Positions 1 through 8,946 of a stretch of 64,000 nt of DNA are shown in pieces (within the stretch, counting starts at the first letter, position 1; each line of letters opens with the position of its first letter). The notes beneath the pieces were generated by a model that saw nothing but the letters and a program-made list of their open reading frames with translations, had not been told where the DNA came from and did not search any database. The stretch lies in contig NZ_JAFCJZ010000013.1 in NCBI RefSeq assembly GCF_018130765.1, forward strand, positions 186,001 through 250,000. The letters are read 5' to 3'. This DNA comes from Bradyrhizobium iriomotense (GTDB lineage: Bacteria; Pseudomonadota; Alphaproteobacteria; Rhizobiales; Xanthobacteraceae). A program made the position numbers and the translations under genes.

Positions 1-558
1 ACCGGGCTGCCGCGCCGGATAGCTCGGCGCATTCATGTAGCGCGCCGCACCCGCGGCATCGGTGCCCTCGGGCGGCAGATCGATCTCGTCTTCCTGCGGC
101 GCTACGCCGGGCGCGTTCAGTGACATCGGTCCGGACGAGGCGCCATAACCGGACGGCTGGCGCGCCGCGCTCTCGGGATAGTTCGACCGCTGCGGATAGG
201 ACGATGCCGGATAATTCTGGCTCTGCGGGTAGTTCGACTGCGGCTGCACCGGCCAGCGCGGCTGGTTGCCGATGCTGCCGGGCGGGCGCAACGACTCGTC
301 GGCGAAACCATAGGTGCTCGAGGCTTCGCCGATGGCGGCGACCTTGAGCGGAAACTCCGCGCCGCAGCTGCCCGGCCCGGAGATCGGGTCGATGCGGACG
401 ATGTCCGCGCTCTCTTTCACCGCGCCGGATTTCAGGCACGCCGCTTCGGCCTCGGCCCGCCACGGTTCGCGTTCGGCCTGGAAGAAGCCGCGTCCGCAAC
501 CCGCTAGCGAAACAAGGACGATGGAGCCGACGAGATACAAACGAACTCCGCGCGTCAT
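1..558 (-). CDS. Extensin-like family lipoprotein, 3' end cut by window edge
   Basis: The reading frame runs open from an ATG at 558 to the window edge, giving 186 residues without a stop. The N-terminus is a lipoprotein signal with lipobox LAGC at residues 18-21. It is followed by a stretch with Cys residues and 'ISGPGSCG', typical of the extensin-like C-terminal family of Rhizobiales, and then a Pro/Gln/Tyr-rich linker (repeats such as SNYPQSQNYP). The conserved domain is expected to continue beyond base 1. A role at the envelope or cell wall is inferred from the signal and the family; no enzymatic function is known to me. Confidence 0.75.
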   Translation of the reverse strand, partial: MTRGVRLYLVGSIVLVSLAGCGRGFFQAEREPWRAEAEAACLKSGAVKESADIVRIDPISGPGSCGAEFPLKVAAIGEASSTYGFADESLRPPGSIGNQPRWPVQPQSNYPQSQNYPASSYPQRSNYPESAARQPSGYGASSGPMSLNAPGVAPQEDEIDLPPEGTDAAGAARYMNAPSYPARQPG

Positions 559-745
559 GCGCGCACGTTCGGTGAATTTACTTAAAGACTCTTCAACACG
601 TTGATTTCAGTGTTCTTTAACCATAAGGGGCGCGGCAGCGCCGACCGCTGCGGATGATGAGCGACAGCGAGGCTGACTTTTTCGAAAAGAGACTTTCTGT
701 TAACCATAAGGCTGCGCGCCAGGCAGCGCGCACGGGAGCGACCTC

Positions 746-829
746 ATGACGTTCGCCGGGAGACTGAGCGTAGTCACCGCGTACCTCGCCATGGCCTTTG
801 TCGCCGCCATCGTGCTCGGCATGATCTAG
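746..829 (+). CDS. Small single-span membrane protein, 27 aa
   Basis: ATG at 746 is preceded by a GGGAG-type ribosome binding site at about 734-738. The 27 residues have a short basic start (MTFAGR) and then one hydrophobic helix (about residues 8-27) ending directly at a TAG stop. It lies alone between the extensin-like gene and the DUF2147 gene. No function can be assigned. The good RBS and membrane-helix composition argue that it is a real small protein and not chance; ribosome profiling or conservation of the stop position would settle it. Confidence 0.5.
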   Translation: MTFAGRLSVVTAYLAMAFVAAIVLGMI

Positions 830-892
830 GGGCGTCGGTCGACCATGGCCGCTTACCCTCCCCTGGAGGGCAGGGTGGCAAAACGCCCGCCG

Positions 893-1780
893 CTACGACC
901 GTGTACCCCACTGCTGCGATGTCGTGACAATCTTCTCCTGCTGCTCCTCGACGCGCGTCCAGTCGTTGCCGGAGCACCAGAAGCGGCCGAGCGCGCAGGC
1001 CTCGACGTAGAGCCTGCCGGAGCTTTTCAGGGTCATCCTCGCATAATAAGTATTGCCGCTGGAGCGACTGTAGATGCTGCCGGTCCAGACGTCGTGCGAT
1101 TTCGGCTTCATGTTGACGAGCACGCTCTCGCCCCGGCTCGACGTCTCGGTGAGCGCATAGCCGCACAGCGCGGGTCCGCAGCGCTCGATGCGAACCGTAC
1201 CCTTGGCACCGTCGCTCTCCCATTGTCCGAGCGGCAAATAGGCCGGCTCATCATCGCTACGCATCGCGCTCGTTTTGGCTGGCTTGATCTCGAGGTCCGC
1301 AGTGACGGCCGGCGGCTCCGTCCGCGGCGGGTCGAGCGGAATAATCTTCGGCGGATCCAGGCGTGACAGCTCAACCCGTGGCGGATTGGGGCTCGGCACC
1401 TCACTCCTTGGCGCCTCGAGTTTTGGCGCCGACGGAGGCACGACAGGCTGTGACGTCGCGGCGGCAAGGACGGGGGCCGGCGGTGCCGGTGGCGGGGCGA
1501 CGACCGTCGCCTGCGCAGGCCTCGTCGAACCAACCGGACAAACCGGCTGTGGCGCCTGGACCACCGGCACAGGCGGCGCGGCCGGTGCCGTGCTGGCATC
1601 GTCCGTCGTCCGCAGGCTGCGGCTGGACACCGAAACACAGGAGGCGGATCGGCAATTCCGCGGTGCCTCGACATGGAACCGATGACCACCGATCGAGAAG
1701 GAATAGGAGCCGGCCTGGGCCGCAGGCGCAATCGCCGTCAGTGCGATCAATAGGCCAAGCGAAGTCGCAAGCCGCTGCAT
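893..1780 (-). CDS. DUF2147 domain secreted protein (paralogue 1)
   Basis: A 295-aa protein starting at the ATG at 1780, preceded by GGAGG (reading GGAGGCGCCG-ATG), which beats the longer upstream reading. Residues 1-22 are a Sec signal peptide. The mature N-terminus carries 'HVEAPRNC..ASCVSV', shared with the divergent neighbour at 1976. A Pro/Ala-rich linker spans about residues 60-200, and the C-terminal ~80 residues are DUF2147 (QWESDGAKGTVRIERCG, CGY, conserved Cys pairs). DUF2147 proteins are small beta-barrel-like periplasmic proteins of unknown function. Role therefore unknown; periplasmic location inferred. Confidence 0.75.
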   Translation of the reverse strand: MQRLATSLGLLIALTAIAPAAQAGSYSFSIGGHRFHVEAPRNCRSASCVSVSSRSLRTTDDASTAPAAPPVPVVQAPQPVCPVGSTRPAQATVVAPPPAPPAPVLAAATSQPVVPPSAPKLEAPRSEVPSPNPPRVELSRLDPPKIIPLDPPRTEPPAVTADLEIKPAKTSAMRSDDEPAYLPLGQWESDGAKGTVRIERCGPALCGYALTETSSRGESVLVNMKPKSHDVWTGSIYSRSSGNTYYARMTLKSSGRLYVEACALGRFWCSGNDWTRVEEQQEKIVTTSQQWGTRS

Positions 1781-1975
1781 CGGCGCCTCCTGTCGTGTCG
1801 CGACAAGGTTACGCGGCACGAACCGGGGCTGAATGTGCGCTGCCTCACCCAAACGGGCGCGAGCCGTTGTGACGTCCGTCACGGAAGGCGGGACCGGCCC
1901 GGCGTAGGGTCGAACCACGCTTCATTCACCAGCGACTTCAGTCCATCTCGGGACCGCGCAATTCTGGAGGTTGTC

Positions 1976-2755
1976 ATGAACAAGCTCACCATCGCCGCCG
2001 CCGCGCTCTTCCTCGCTTCGACCGCCGCCGCGCATGCCGGCGGCAATTCGATCTCGTTCCAGATCGAGGGCCAGCACATCCGCATCGAGACGCCGCGCAA
2101 CTGCGCCTCGCTCAACTGCGTGACCATCGTCGCCCCGGGCCTGTCGGACAAGCCGATCAAGCTGAACAACATCAACCTGAAGGGCCTCGGCGGCTCCAAG
2201 GACGATGACGTCGACACCACGCCGGCTCCGGCCACCGCCGCACAGCCCGCCCCGGCTCCGGTGCAGCAGCAGCCCGTGCAACAGGCGCCGGTTCAGGCGA
2301 CCGCACCGGCAGCGCCCGTTGCTGCTCCCGCGCCGACCGTTGCCGCTGCACCGTCCGTCGATACGACGGCGCAGCCCGCGCCCGTTGCGGCTCCTGCTCC
2401 GGTCGCGGCCGCGCCCGCTCCTGCTTATGTGCCCGCCCCGGCTCCGGTGGCCGCCGCACCTGTGGCCGCCCCGAACTCGCCAATCGGCGTGTGGGCGACC
2501 GAAGAGAACAAGGGCAATGTCCGCGTCGAGCAATGTGGCGCCAATCTCTGCGGCTACGCCGCGAAGACCAATGAGCGCATCCTGATCAACATGAAGCCCG
2601 AGGGCTCGAAGTGGAGCGGCCGCATCCACGATCCCGACTCCGGCCGCAACTACGACTCCACGATCGCGATGAAGGGCCCGAATGCGATGCGCGTGCAGGG
2701 TTGCGCCTTCGGCGGCATGTTCTGCGGCGGCCAGACCTGGAAGCGCGTGAGCTGA
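1976..2755 (+). CDS. DUF2147 domain secreted protein (paralogue 2)
   Basis: A 259-aa protein; ATG at 1976 follows CTGGAGG at a good distance. It has a signal peptide (residues 1-22, ending AHA), then 'HIRIETPRNC..LNCVTIV' as in paralogue 1, a long Ala/Pro/Val/Gln linker (about residues 80-170), and a C-terminal DUF2147 domain with 'GVWATEENKGNVRVEQCG' and Cys residues near the end. It faces away from paralogue 1, so the two share a 195-bp promoter region. The shared domain order points to an old duplication. Function unknown; likely periplasmic. Confidence 0.8.
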   Translation: MNKLTIAAAALFLASTAAAHAGGNSISFQIEGQHIRIETPRNCASLNCVTIVAPGLSDKPIKLNNINLKGLGGSKDDDVDTTPAPATAAQPAPAPVQQQPVQQAPVQATAPAAPVAAPAPTVAAAPSVDTTAQPAPVAAPAPVAAAPAPAYVPAPAPVAAAPVAAPNSPIGVWATEENKGNVRVEQCGANLCGYAAKTNERILINMKPEGSKWSGRIHDPDSGRNYDSTIAMKGPNAMRVQGCAFGGMFCGGQTWKRVS

Positions 2756-2767
2756 CGCGCGAAGCGC

Positions 2768-2874
2768 GTCATCCCGGGGCGATGCAAAGCATCGAACCCG
2801 GGATCTCGCGCCACAAACTCGCACCGCCATTTCGAGATTCCGGGTTCGCGACTTCGTCGCGCCCCGGAATGACG
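2768..2874. repeat. Dispersed palindromic repeat, family I (copy 1)
   Basis: Ends are inverted: GTCATCCCGGGGC near 2768 and GCCCCGGAATGAC ending near 2873. The inside reads as two hairpins built on 'CCGGGTTCGCGACTTCGTCGC'-like sequence. A second copy lies at 60605-60708 with the same termini. There is no coding potential. It sits just downstream of the DUF2147 gene and may end its transcript. Confidence 0.7.
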
Positions 2875-3020
2875 AGCAAGAAGGCAGCGCCACGTCTCGG
2901 ACACCGCGACGTGGCGTTTGAACGTTCGCCGGCCGCATGCGATAGATGTTCATCCGCCATTCAGCCTGATGCGGCTGATATCGGCGGACCTCGCCTCGCG
3001 TTCTCACCGGGACTTCATTC

Positions 3021-4421
3021 GTGGCTTTGATGGTGGCTTGGCGCCGCTTCGTGTTTGCTTTCCCGCTGCTGGCCTTGCCGCTGGCCGGCGCAAACTCCGC
3101 GTATGCGTCCGACACGATCGAGCTTGCACAGGCACAGCCGCAGGCAGAGCCGACGCCCGCGCCTTCCCCGACGCCCTCGGCCTCACCGACACCGGCCGCG
3201 GATGCGCAAGCCACCGTCGAGCCGATCGGCAATGTCGCCACCGTGGCGGGGATCGCGACCGTGATCCGCGACAGGAACTCCTATCCGCTGCGGGTGCGCG
3301 ACGACATCTATCTCAACGACATCCTGCAGACCTCGTCGAACTCCTCGCTCGGCATCACCTTCAACGACGCAACCACGTTCAATCTCTCCGCCAGCGCGAA
3401 GATCACCATCGACAATTACGTCTATGAGGACGGCGGCAAGCAGAATTCGGCGATCTTCGACATCGGCAAGGGCACCGTGGCCTTCGTTGCGGCGGCAGTG
3501 GCGAAGAGCGGCGACATGAAGATCGCGACGCCGACCGCGACGCTCGGCATCCGCGGCACCACCGGCGTCGTCGACGTGCCCGAGAACGCGACCGCGAACA
3601 CTGCGAATAACGTCAACATCAAACTCTATCCCGACGCCGACGGCCGGGTTGGCCACATCGAGGTCAACGACCGCAGCAGCGGCACGCGGATTGGCGCGCT
3701 GACGCAAGCCTCCAGTGGCTTCGCGATCCGGCCTGGCGCAGCCGTTGCCGGCGTGATGCGCTTTGCCGCCGTGCCGATCACGATTCCCGCGCAGCAGATC
3801 GCCCGCGACCGCGGCTTCGTCAGCCAGGTGCATCTGGCGCAGACCACGGGCCGGCAGATCGTGACCGAGCAGCGCGACTTCCGCCGCGCCAATCCGGCCG
3901 CGATCAGCCGCCTTCCGCGGCCGGCGCAACCGCCGCAGCAGCAACAATTGCGGCCGACGACGGCGCCAAGCCAACAGCCGCAGCGGCCGAACGGCCAGCC
4001 TGGCCAGAACAACCGTCCGGGCCAGCAGCAGCCGGGCACGCCGGGCCGGCAAGGTGCGCAACCGCCGCAGCGGCAAGGACAGGGACAACAAGGCGGCGCG
4101 GTGCAGCCGGGTGGCCAGCGTGCGGGCCAGGGTCAGCAGCAGCGAAGCCAGCAGCAGCAAGGTCAGCCGCAGCCCGGTCAGCAGCAAGGCGCAGGACGTC
4201 CAGGCGCACCGCGCGATGGACAGGGCACCCAGCCCAACGGCGCGCAGCAAACGCGGCCGCAACGCGGCGGACAGATGCAGCCCGGCCAGCCGCCCGCGGC
4301 TCAACAGCCAGGCAGCATCCAGCGACCGGGCGGATTCCAGCAGCGCCTCCCCGCCGCGCAGCGACCCGCAGCGCCACGCAAACCGGCGCCTGCTCCGAAG
4401 GAGAAGAAAGAGCGGCGGTGA
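3021..4421 (+). CDS. FecR domain protein with Gln/Gly/Pro-rich tail
   Basis: The frame opens with GTG at 3021; an in-frame ATG at 3030 is an alternative start. I keep GTG because GGGA at about 3009-3012 is well spaced to it. Residues ~5-30 are a signal peptide, followed by a Pro/Ala spacer. The FecR-like region (about residues 70-210) contains 'VRDDIYLNDILQTSSNSSLGITFNDAT' and 'TPTATLGIRGTT'. After residue ~290 the protein is low-complexity Gln, Gly, Pro and Arg. FecR domains occur in surface or periplasmic proteins and in sigma-factor signalling, but no sigma factor gene adjoins this one, so a structural envelope role is more likely. Confidence 0.8.
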   Translation: MALMVAWRRFVFAFPLLALPLAGANSAYASDTIELAQAQPQAEPTPAPSPTPSASPTPAADAQATVEPIGNVATVAGIATVIRDRNSYPLRVRDDIYLNDILQTSSNSSLGITFNDATTFNLSASAKITIDNYVYEDGGKQNSAIFDIGKGTVAFVAAAVAKSGDMKIATPTATLGIRGTTGVVDVPENATANTANNVNIKLYPDADGRVGHIEVNDRSSGTRIGALTQASSGFAIRPGAAVAGVMRFAAVPITIPAQQIARDRGFVSQVHLAQTTGRQIVTEQRDFRRANPAAISRLPRPAQPPQQQQLRPTTAPSQQPQRPNGQPGQNNRPGQQQPGTPGRQGAQPPQRQGQGQQGGAVQPGGQRAGQGQQQRSQQQQGQPQPGQQQGAGRPGAPRDGQGTQPNGAQQTRPQRGGQMQPGQPPAAQQPGSIQRPGGFQQRLPAAQRPAAPRKPAPAPKEKKERR

Positions 4422-4430
4422 TCCTTCTTC

Positions 4431-4579
4431 CTTCTCCCCTTGTGGGAGAAGGTGGCGCGAAGCGCCGGATGAGGGGTATCTGTCCGCGAACTCCAATCGA
4501 GAGAGTGACTCGCGGAGAGAGACCCCTCACCCGTCTCGCCGCTTCGCGGCGAGACACCCTCTCCCACAAGGGGAGAGGG
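4431..4579. repeat. Dispersed repeat, family B (copy 1)
   Basis: A 149-bp element framed by CTTCTCCCCTTGTGGGAG at the left and an inverted CTCCCACAAGGGGAGAGGG at the right, with internal hairpins around GCGCGAAGCGC and CGCCGCTTCGCGGCG. A close copy is at 22947-23096. It starts only 9 bases after the FecR-gene stop, so it may act as its 3' hairpin. Confidence 0.8.
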
Positions 4580-4619
4580 TGCACCGTCAACGCGGCGCTA
4601 TAATTCTCTCGCTAGAAAC

Positions 4620-5183
4620 TCACGCCTCTCCGCGCAGCCAGGCCTTCACCTTCTGCAACAGCCCATGTCGCAATTCTTCAACCGAAGCGGCTTCGGCGGG
4701 TGTCAGCGTCTGCAAGGCGGCATCGATGTCGTCGCTCGACGGCACCGGCTCGGGCGCGGCCACAGGCGCCAGTCCTGCCGCTGCAAACGCGATCGGGCCG
4801 ATCTGCGTCAGAAACGCGCGCTCATATTCGCGCGACAGGCGGGCGATCGCATCGTCCAGCGTCAGCCAGTCGACCGCCTTGATGTCGTTCATCAGCTTGC
4901 GGACCGGACCGCCGTCGGCCTCCATCCGCCAGAAATGCACGACTTTTGAGCGCCCGCCCGATTGATAGACCAGCGTGCCCAGGAATTCGTGCACGGCCAC
5001 GTCGTGGCCGGTCTCCTCCAGCACTTCGCGGTGCGCGGCCTCTTTCGGCGTTTCACCGTCATCGAGCTTGCCCTTGGGCAAGACCCACTCATTCCGCTTG
5101 CGCTGACGCACGACCGCAACCAGCGGCACCGCTCCCCGCCGCAGCACAATACCACCCGCCGCCATCACCGGCGCCCGCGCCAT
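4620..5183 (-). CDS. Nudix hydrolase
   Basis: A 187-aa protein with a complete Nudix box, G-x5-E-x7-REVLEETG-x-D, at about residues 38-60, with metal-binding REVLEE. The family hydrolyses nucleoside diphosphates linked to another moiety; the substrate cannot be told from sequence. The N-terminus reads 'GGIVLRRGAVPLVAVVRQRKRNEWVLPKGKL', typical of (di)nucleoside polyphosphate or MutT-like members. The C-terminal 40 residues are Ala/Pro-rich and extend beyond the domain. It lies 64 bases downstream of the psd stop on the same strand and could be cotranscribed with psd. Confidence 0.85.
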   Translation of the reverse strand: MARAPVMAAGGIVLRRGAVPLVAVVRQRKRNEWVLPKGKLDDGETPKEAAHREVLEETGHDVAVHEFLGTLVYQSGGRSKVVHFWRMEADGGPVRKLMNDIKAVDWLTLDDAIARLSREYERAFLTQIGPIAFAAAGLAPVAAPEPVPSSDDIDAALQTLTPAEAASVEELRHGLLQKVKAWLRGEA

Positions 5184-5247
5184 CGCTCACATCCAGTATC
5201 ATCGTCCCCGAAAGACGATATAGGCGGCGGGGACGGCGGATTGAAGG

Positions 5248-6111
5248 CTACTTTCTCCTGAGCAGCGCCTGGCCTGCGCGAATGCGTGTGCCCTCGGCGA
5301 TGCCGTCGCAGAAGGTAAAATCGCCGGGCGCGAGGATGATGATGGTCGAGCCATGCTCGAACCAGCCGAGCTCCTCGCCCTTGCTCACCTTGACGTCGCA
5401 AGGAAAATTGACCGGCCCGCGGGTCTGCGCATTCAGCACCATGTCGAGGAAGTGCAGGCGGATGCTCGCAACCAGAATCGCGGCGACCGGCACCAGCGTC
5501 ACGGCTTCGCCGGTCGACAGATGCGTGCGGATCACCGCGCGCTCGTTCTTGCAGAACAGACGCTCGACCCGCTTCAAGGCGATCGGGTTGACGTTCCAGA
5601 CGTCGCCATGGATCAGCGCGACGCGCTCGATATGCGCGTCATAGGGCGCATGGAAGCGGTGATACATGCTCGAGGTCAGCCGCAACGTGACGAAGGACCC
5701 GTTGCGGTGCTGCTCGACCAGCGCCGAGTCACCAAGCAAGTCCAGCAGTGAATAGGGCGCGCCCTTGACCTGGAACAGTTCGGTGTCGGCGATCTTCCCA
5801 TGAGCGCCGACGATGCCGTCCGAGGGGCTGGCGACAAGGGATGGGTCGGGATCGAACGGCCGCAGGCCCGGCTTCAGCTCCCGGGTGAAACAATCGTGCA
5901 GGCTCCTGAAGTGGGTCTTGCGTGCCTCCGACAGATCGAGGTCGGAGAACAGCTTCCACAGCGCGATCGAAAAATCCCGCACGAGGGGATTCTCGATCTT
6001 GGAGAACCAGCCCATGAAGCGGGTCAGGGCCGCGCGGGGGATGCGATTGGTCAACAGGAAGTTGAGGTCTTCCTGCTGGGTGAAAGAGGCGATGAGGGCT
6101 TTGACTGTCAT
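5248..6111 (-). CDS. psd: Phosphatidylserine decarboxylase
   Basis: A 287-aa proenzyme that converts phosphatidylserine to phosphatidylethanolamine. The self-cleavage site Gly-Ser-Thr is at about residues 254-256 (WFEHGST); cleavage before Ser would give the pyruvoyl alpha chain of about 33 residues. 'SPSDGIV' and 'MYHRFHAPYD' are family motifs. Length matches the proteobacterial membrane-associated type. Its product is the substrate of the methyltransferase encoded at 8947-9636, so the neighbourhood covers steps from PS to PC. The start at 6111 has only a weak RBS. Confidence 0.9.
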   Translation of the reverse strand: MTVKALIASFTQQEDLNFLLTNRIPRAALTRFMGWFSKIENPLVRDFSIALWKLFSDLDLSEARKTHFRSLHDCFTRELKPGLRPFDPDPSLVASPSDGIVGAHGKIADTELFQVKGAPYSLLDLLGDSALVEQHRNGSFVTLRLTSSMYHRFHAPYDAHIERVALIHGDVWNVNPIALKRVERLFCKNERAVIRTHLSTGEAVTLVPVAAILVASIRLHFLDMVLNAQTRGPVNFPCDVKVSKGEELGWFEHGSTIIILAPGDFTFCDGIAEGTRIRAGQALLRRK

Positions 6112-6146
6112 GAATCTGTCAGCTCACAGTATTAGCGCTTGTTGTC

Positions 6147-7811
6147 ATGGAAACGACACTCCCGATTCTCTCGATGTCCGTGGCCGCCGCAGCGTCTGCT
6201 GCCGCCGTCCTCCCGAAGATCAAGGCACGGGTCGAACTCTCCCGCGCCAAGCATCGCTCGCTCGCCGGGCACTCCAAGATGTCGCGCCGGGTGGCGCGGC
6301 TGCTTCCGTTCTACGAGTTCGAGGGTGATAAATATTTCGGCTGCGACGGCGCGCCCGCGAACGTGGTGGCCCAGCGCAAGGACGCCTTCTTCCGTCTCGC
6401 GCGCCTCTACGCCGAGCGCTACCCCAAGGGCCGCGCGATGACGAAGGAAGCGGCGGAGACGATCTCCGACCTCAACTTCACCGAGAGTTACCGCGTGCCG
6501 TTCCAGTTCTCGCGCCTGGTGCGCGAGAACCTGGGCACCTCGACCTTCATGGAATCGTCCAGCGGCGTCACCGTCACCGATGTCGACGGCAACACCTCCT
6601 ACGACCTCACGGGGTCCTACGGCGTCAACATCTTCGGCAACGACTTCTACAAGGAGTGCATCGAGGGCTCCGAGAAGCGGGCGCATGCGCTGGGTCCCGT
6701 GCTCGGCCCCTACCATCCTGTTATCCTCGAGAACGTGCAGCGGCTCCGCCAGATTTCCGGCCTCGACGAGGTCTCGTTCCACATGTCCGGCACCGAGGCC
6801 GTGATGCAGGCGGTGCGGCTCGCGCGCTATCACACCAAACGCACGCACCTCGTCCGCTTCGCCGGCGCCTATCACGGCTGGTGGGGCGACGTGCAGCCCG
6901 GCGTTGGCAATCCCATCCCCGCGCATGAGACCTACACCCTCTCCGAGATGTCGGAGAAGACGCTGCATGTGCTGAAGACGCGCAAGGACATCGCCTGCGT
7001 GCTGGTCAATCCGCTCCAGGGCCTGCATCCGAACGTCAACGCGCCCGGCGATTCCTCGCTGGTCGATTCCTCCCGCGGCGGCAATTTCGATCGTGCCGCC
7101 TACACGGAGTGGCTGAAGAAGCTGCGCGAGGTCTGCGACCAGCGCGGCATCGTGCTGATCTTCGACGAGGTCTTCGTCGGCTTCCGTCTCGCCGCCGGCG
7201 GCGCCCAGGAATATTTCGGCGTGCGCGCCGACATGGTGACCTACGGCAAGAGCCTCGCCGGCGGCCTGCCGGTCGGCGTGGTCTGCGGCAAGCGCAAGCT
7301 GATGCGCCGCTTCCGCGACGACCGTCCCGCCGACATCTGCTTCGCCCGCGGCACCTTCAACTCGCATCCCTACGTCATGACCGCGATGGATGAGTTCTTG
7401 AGCCGGCTCGCCAGCCCGAATTTTCGCGCTGTCTATGACGGTCTGGATGCCACTTGGAACGGCCGCGTCCAGAAGCTCAACCAGATGATGACGGACGCCG
7501 ACCTGCCGGTGCGGTTCGCCAACTTCTCGTCGATCTGGACGGTGAAATACACCACGCCGTCCCGCTACAACTGGATGCTGCAATATTACCTGCGCGCCGA
7601 AGGCCTGGCGCTGAGCTGGGTCGGCACCGGCCGGCTGATCTTCAGCCTCAACTACACCGACGCCGATTTCACCGAGGTCGCCGAACGCTTCGTCCGCGCT
7701 GCCGGGAAGATGAAGGCCGACGGCTTCTGGTGGCACGATGGCGTGCTCACCAACAAGCAGATCAAGCGGCAGATTTTGAAGGAAATGCTGGCCAAGCGCT
7801 TTGGGCGCTGA
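6147..7811 (+). CDS. Class III PLP-dependent aminotransferase (glutamate-1-semialdehyde aminomutase-like)
   Basis: A 554-aa protein. The PLP-binding region has 'MSGTEAVMQAVRLARYHT' (phosphate site), 'LIFDEVFVGFR' (Asp for the pyridine nitrogen) and the Schiff-base lysine at about residue 368 in 'TYGKSLAGGLPVG'. It is about 100 residues longer than HemL, with an extra N-terminal helical region (residues 1-110). It is therefore probably not the tetrapyrrole enzyme but a class III aminotransferase of unknown substrate. It is divergent from psd, with only 35 bases between the starts, so the two promoters must overlap. Confidence 0.8.
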   Translation: METTLPILSMSVAAAASAAAVLPKIKARVELSRAKHRSLAGHSKMSRRVARLLPFYEFEGDKYFGCDGAPANVVAQRKDAFFRLARLYAERYPKGRAMTKEAAETISDLNFTESYRVPFQFSRLVRENLGTSTFMESSSGVTVTDVDGNTSYDLTGSYGVNIFGNDFYKECIEGSEKRAHALGPVLGPYHPVILENVQRLRQISGLDEVSFHMSGTEAVMQAVRLARYHTKRTHLVRFAGAYHGWWGDVQPGVGNPIPAHETYTLSEMSEKTLHVLKTRKDIACVLVNPLQGLHPNVNAPGDSSLVDSSRGGNFDRAAYTEWLKKLREVCDQRGIVLIFDEVFVGFRLAAGGAQEYFGVRADMVTYGKSLAGGLPVGVVCGKRKLMRRFRDDRPADICFARGTFNSHPYVMTAMDEFLSRLASPNFRAVYDGLDATWNGRVQKLNQMMTDADLPVRFANFSSIWTVKYTTPSRYNWMLQYYLRAEGLALSWVGTGRLIFSLNYTDADFTEVAERFVRAAGKMKADGFWWHDGVLTNKQIKRQILKEMLAKRFGR

Positions 7812-7835
7812 GGCCACACTGCGCGGGCTTGCTCC

Positions 7836-7981
7836 GCCTCTCCCGCTTGCGGGAGAGGCCGACGCGCTCGCAGAGCGCGGCGGGTGAGGGTTCTCACCGC
7901 GTAGGGACATCCTCAGTAACCCCCGACAATCCCGACGCGGAGACACCTCCACCCCAGCCCTCCCCCGCAAGCGGGAGAGGG
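7836..7981. repeat. Dispersed repeat, family C (copy 1)
   Basis: Lies in the 323-bp gap between the aminotransferase and the next gene. GCCTCTCCCGCTTGCGGGAG at the left matches CCCCCGCAAGCGGGAGAGG at the right in inverted orientation, with GGGTGAGGG inside. Related copies are at 61187-61308 and, as a half element, at 24443-24472. No coding potential is seen. Confidence 0.75.
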
Positions 7982-8068
7982 AGCCCACCGCCGATGCCGC
8001 TGCATTGTGTGCACCATATGCGATTGTCCGACCGCACGCGGGGAGAGGCGAAGAGGTCCCCAAGACGT

Positions 8069-8094
8069 GGATGCCCGGGACAAGCCCGGGCATG
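8069..8094. terminator. Hairpin downstream of the 8135 gene
   Basis: ATGCCCGGG and CCCGGGCAT pair perfectly (9 bp) around a 5-base loop, about 40 bases past the stop of the minus-strand membrane-protein gene. There is no clear T-run, so it may be a transcript end or part of another dispersed repeat. Confidence 0.4.
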
Positions 8095-8134
8095 ACATAA
8101 ACCATAGACATTCGCGATCTGGGCGACGGCCGGA

Positions 8135-8794
8135 TCAGGCGTGTTGCTCTTCGAGCACGGGCTCGTCGATAAAGCCCAGCGTGTGCTCGGGGTTGAGATG
8201 CAGGCCGGGATCCATCAGCTCGCCGCGCATCAAAGCGAGCGGCGCGCAGCGATAGAGCATCAGGTCGTGGAAGGGATCGGTCAGGATCTTGGTCATCCAG
8301 ACGAGACCGGTTTCGACGTCGCGGATGAAGAACAGGTGCACGGTGCGGAACAGAAGACCGCCGCCGCCGACCACGAGCCAGATCTTGGCGACCTGACGCA
8401 TGAAGTCGGTCGCGCTCGCCCAGGGCGTGAACAGGCCGAACAGCGTGGGATCGACGACCAGCACCAGCGGCGACAGCGCCCAGATCGCCATCAGCACCAC
8501 CTTGCGCTGCAGGTTGTAGCCGACCTTGATCTCTTCCTTGTACTCGTGCGTGGCCTGGTTGATGTGGTCGTAAGTGTGCGGCTCGAAGAAGAAGTGACCG
8601 GCCTGGCGCGAGGTCATCGACACCAACCAACCGACCAGCGCGGAGACCACGGGGTCGATGAACAGCCAGACATAAGCGAAGAGGAAGCTCAGCGCGCTGA
8701 CGAAGTGCAGGCTCTGATTGATGCGGCTGTGGTGATAGTAGCGATGGTCGTCCCAGCGCTGGATCCGCAGCTGCTCGAGGTAGTTCTTGATCAT
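8135..8794 (-). CDS. Conserved integral membrane protein
   Basis: A 219-aa protein. ATG at 8794 follows GGGGGAGA at ideal spacing, so the TTG-initiated extension to 8806 is not needed. There are hydrophobic segments at about residues 28-55, 92-110 and 125-150. 'HHSRINQSLHFVS' and 'WLVSMTSRQAGHFFFEP' carry several His residues and recall the Mpo1-like (DUF962) membrane-dioxygenase pattern, but the match is distant and judged by eye. Its position beside pmtA and psd hints at a lipid-related role; that is inference. Confidence 0.65.
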   Translation of the reverse strand: MIKNYLEQLRIQRWDDHRYYHHSRINQSLHFVSALSFLFAYVWLFIDPVVSALVGWLVSMTSRQAGHFFFEPHTYDHINQATHEYKEEIKVGYNLQRKVVLMAIWALSPLVLVVDPTLFGLFTPWASATDFMRQVAKIWLVVGGGGLLFRTVHLFFIRDVETGLVWMTKILTDPFHDLMLYRCAPLALMRGELMDPGLHLNPEHTLGFIDEPVLEEQHA

Positions 8795-8910
8795 GCTCTC
8801 CCCCAAAATGCTTTCGGGTACGGGATTACAGGGATTCGATGTAGGCCGTGTGACATCATCATTTTGTCATGTGACGATGTGCAACGGCGCGATGACGCAC
8901 GTGAACGCGT

Positions 8911-8932
8911 GAGCGGCGGAGTGCCGCCGCTC
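8911..8932. terminator. Hairpin downstream of pmtA
   Basis: GAGCGGCGG and CCGCCGCTC form a 9-bp perfect stem with a 4-base loop, 15 bases past the pmtA stop on the minus strand. It has no poly-T tail. Confidence 0.4.
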
Positions 8933-8946
8933 TTACGCAGCCTTGC

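Noticed and set aside
1922..4496. Two ~440-codon minus frames opposite the DUF2147 and FecR genes
   Set aside because: Low-complexity shadows of Pro/Ala/Gln-rich coding DNA.
6147..7811. Assignment as hemL (glutamate-1-semialdehyde aminomutase)
   Set aside because: About 100 residues longer with an additional N-terminal region; class III membership is safe, HemL is not.
6132..8630. 832-codon open frame antisense to the aminotransferase gene
   Set aside because: High-GC shadow of the real plus-strand gene; composition is Arg/Ala/Gly/His-rich and no domain is recognisable.
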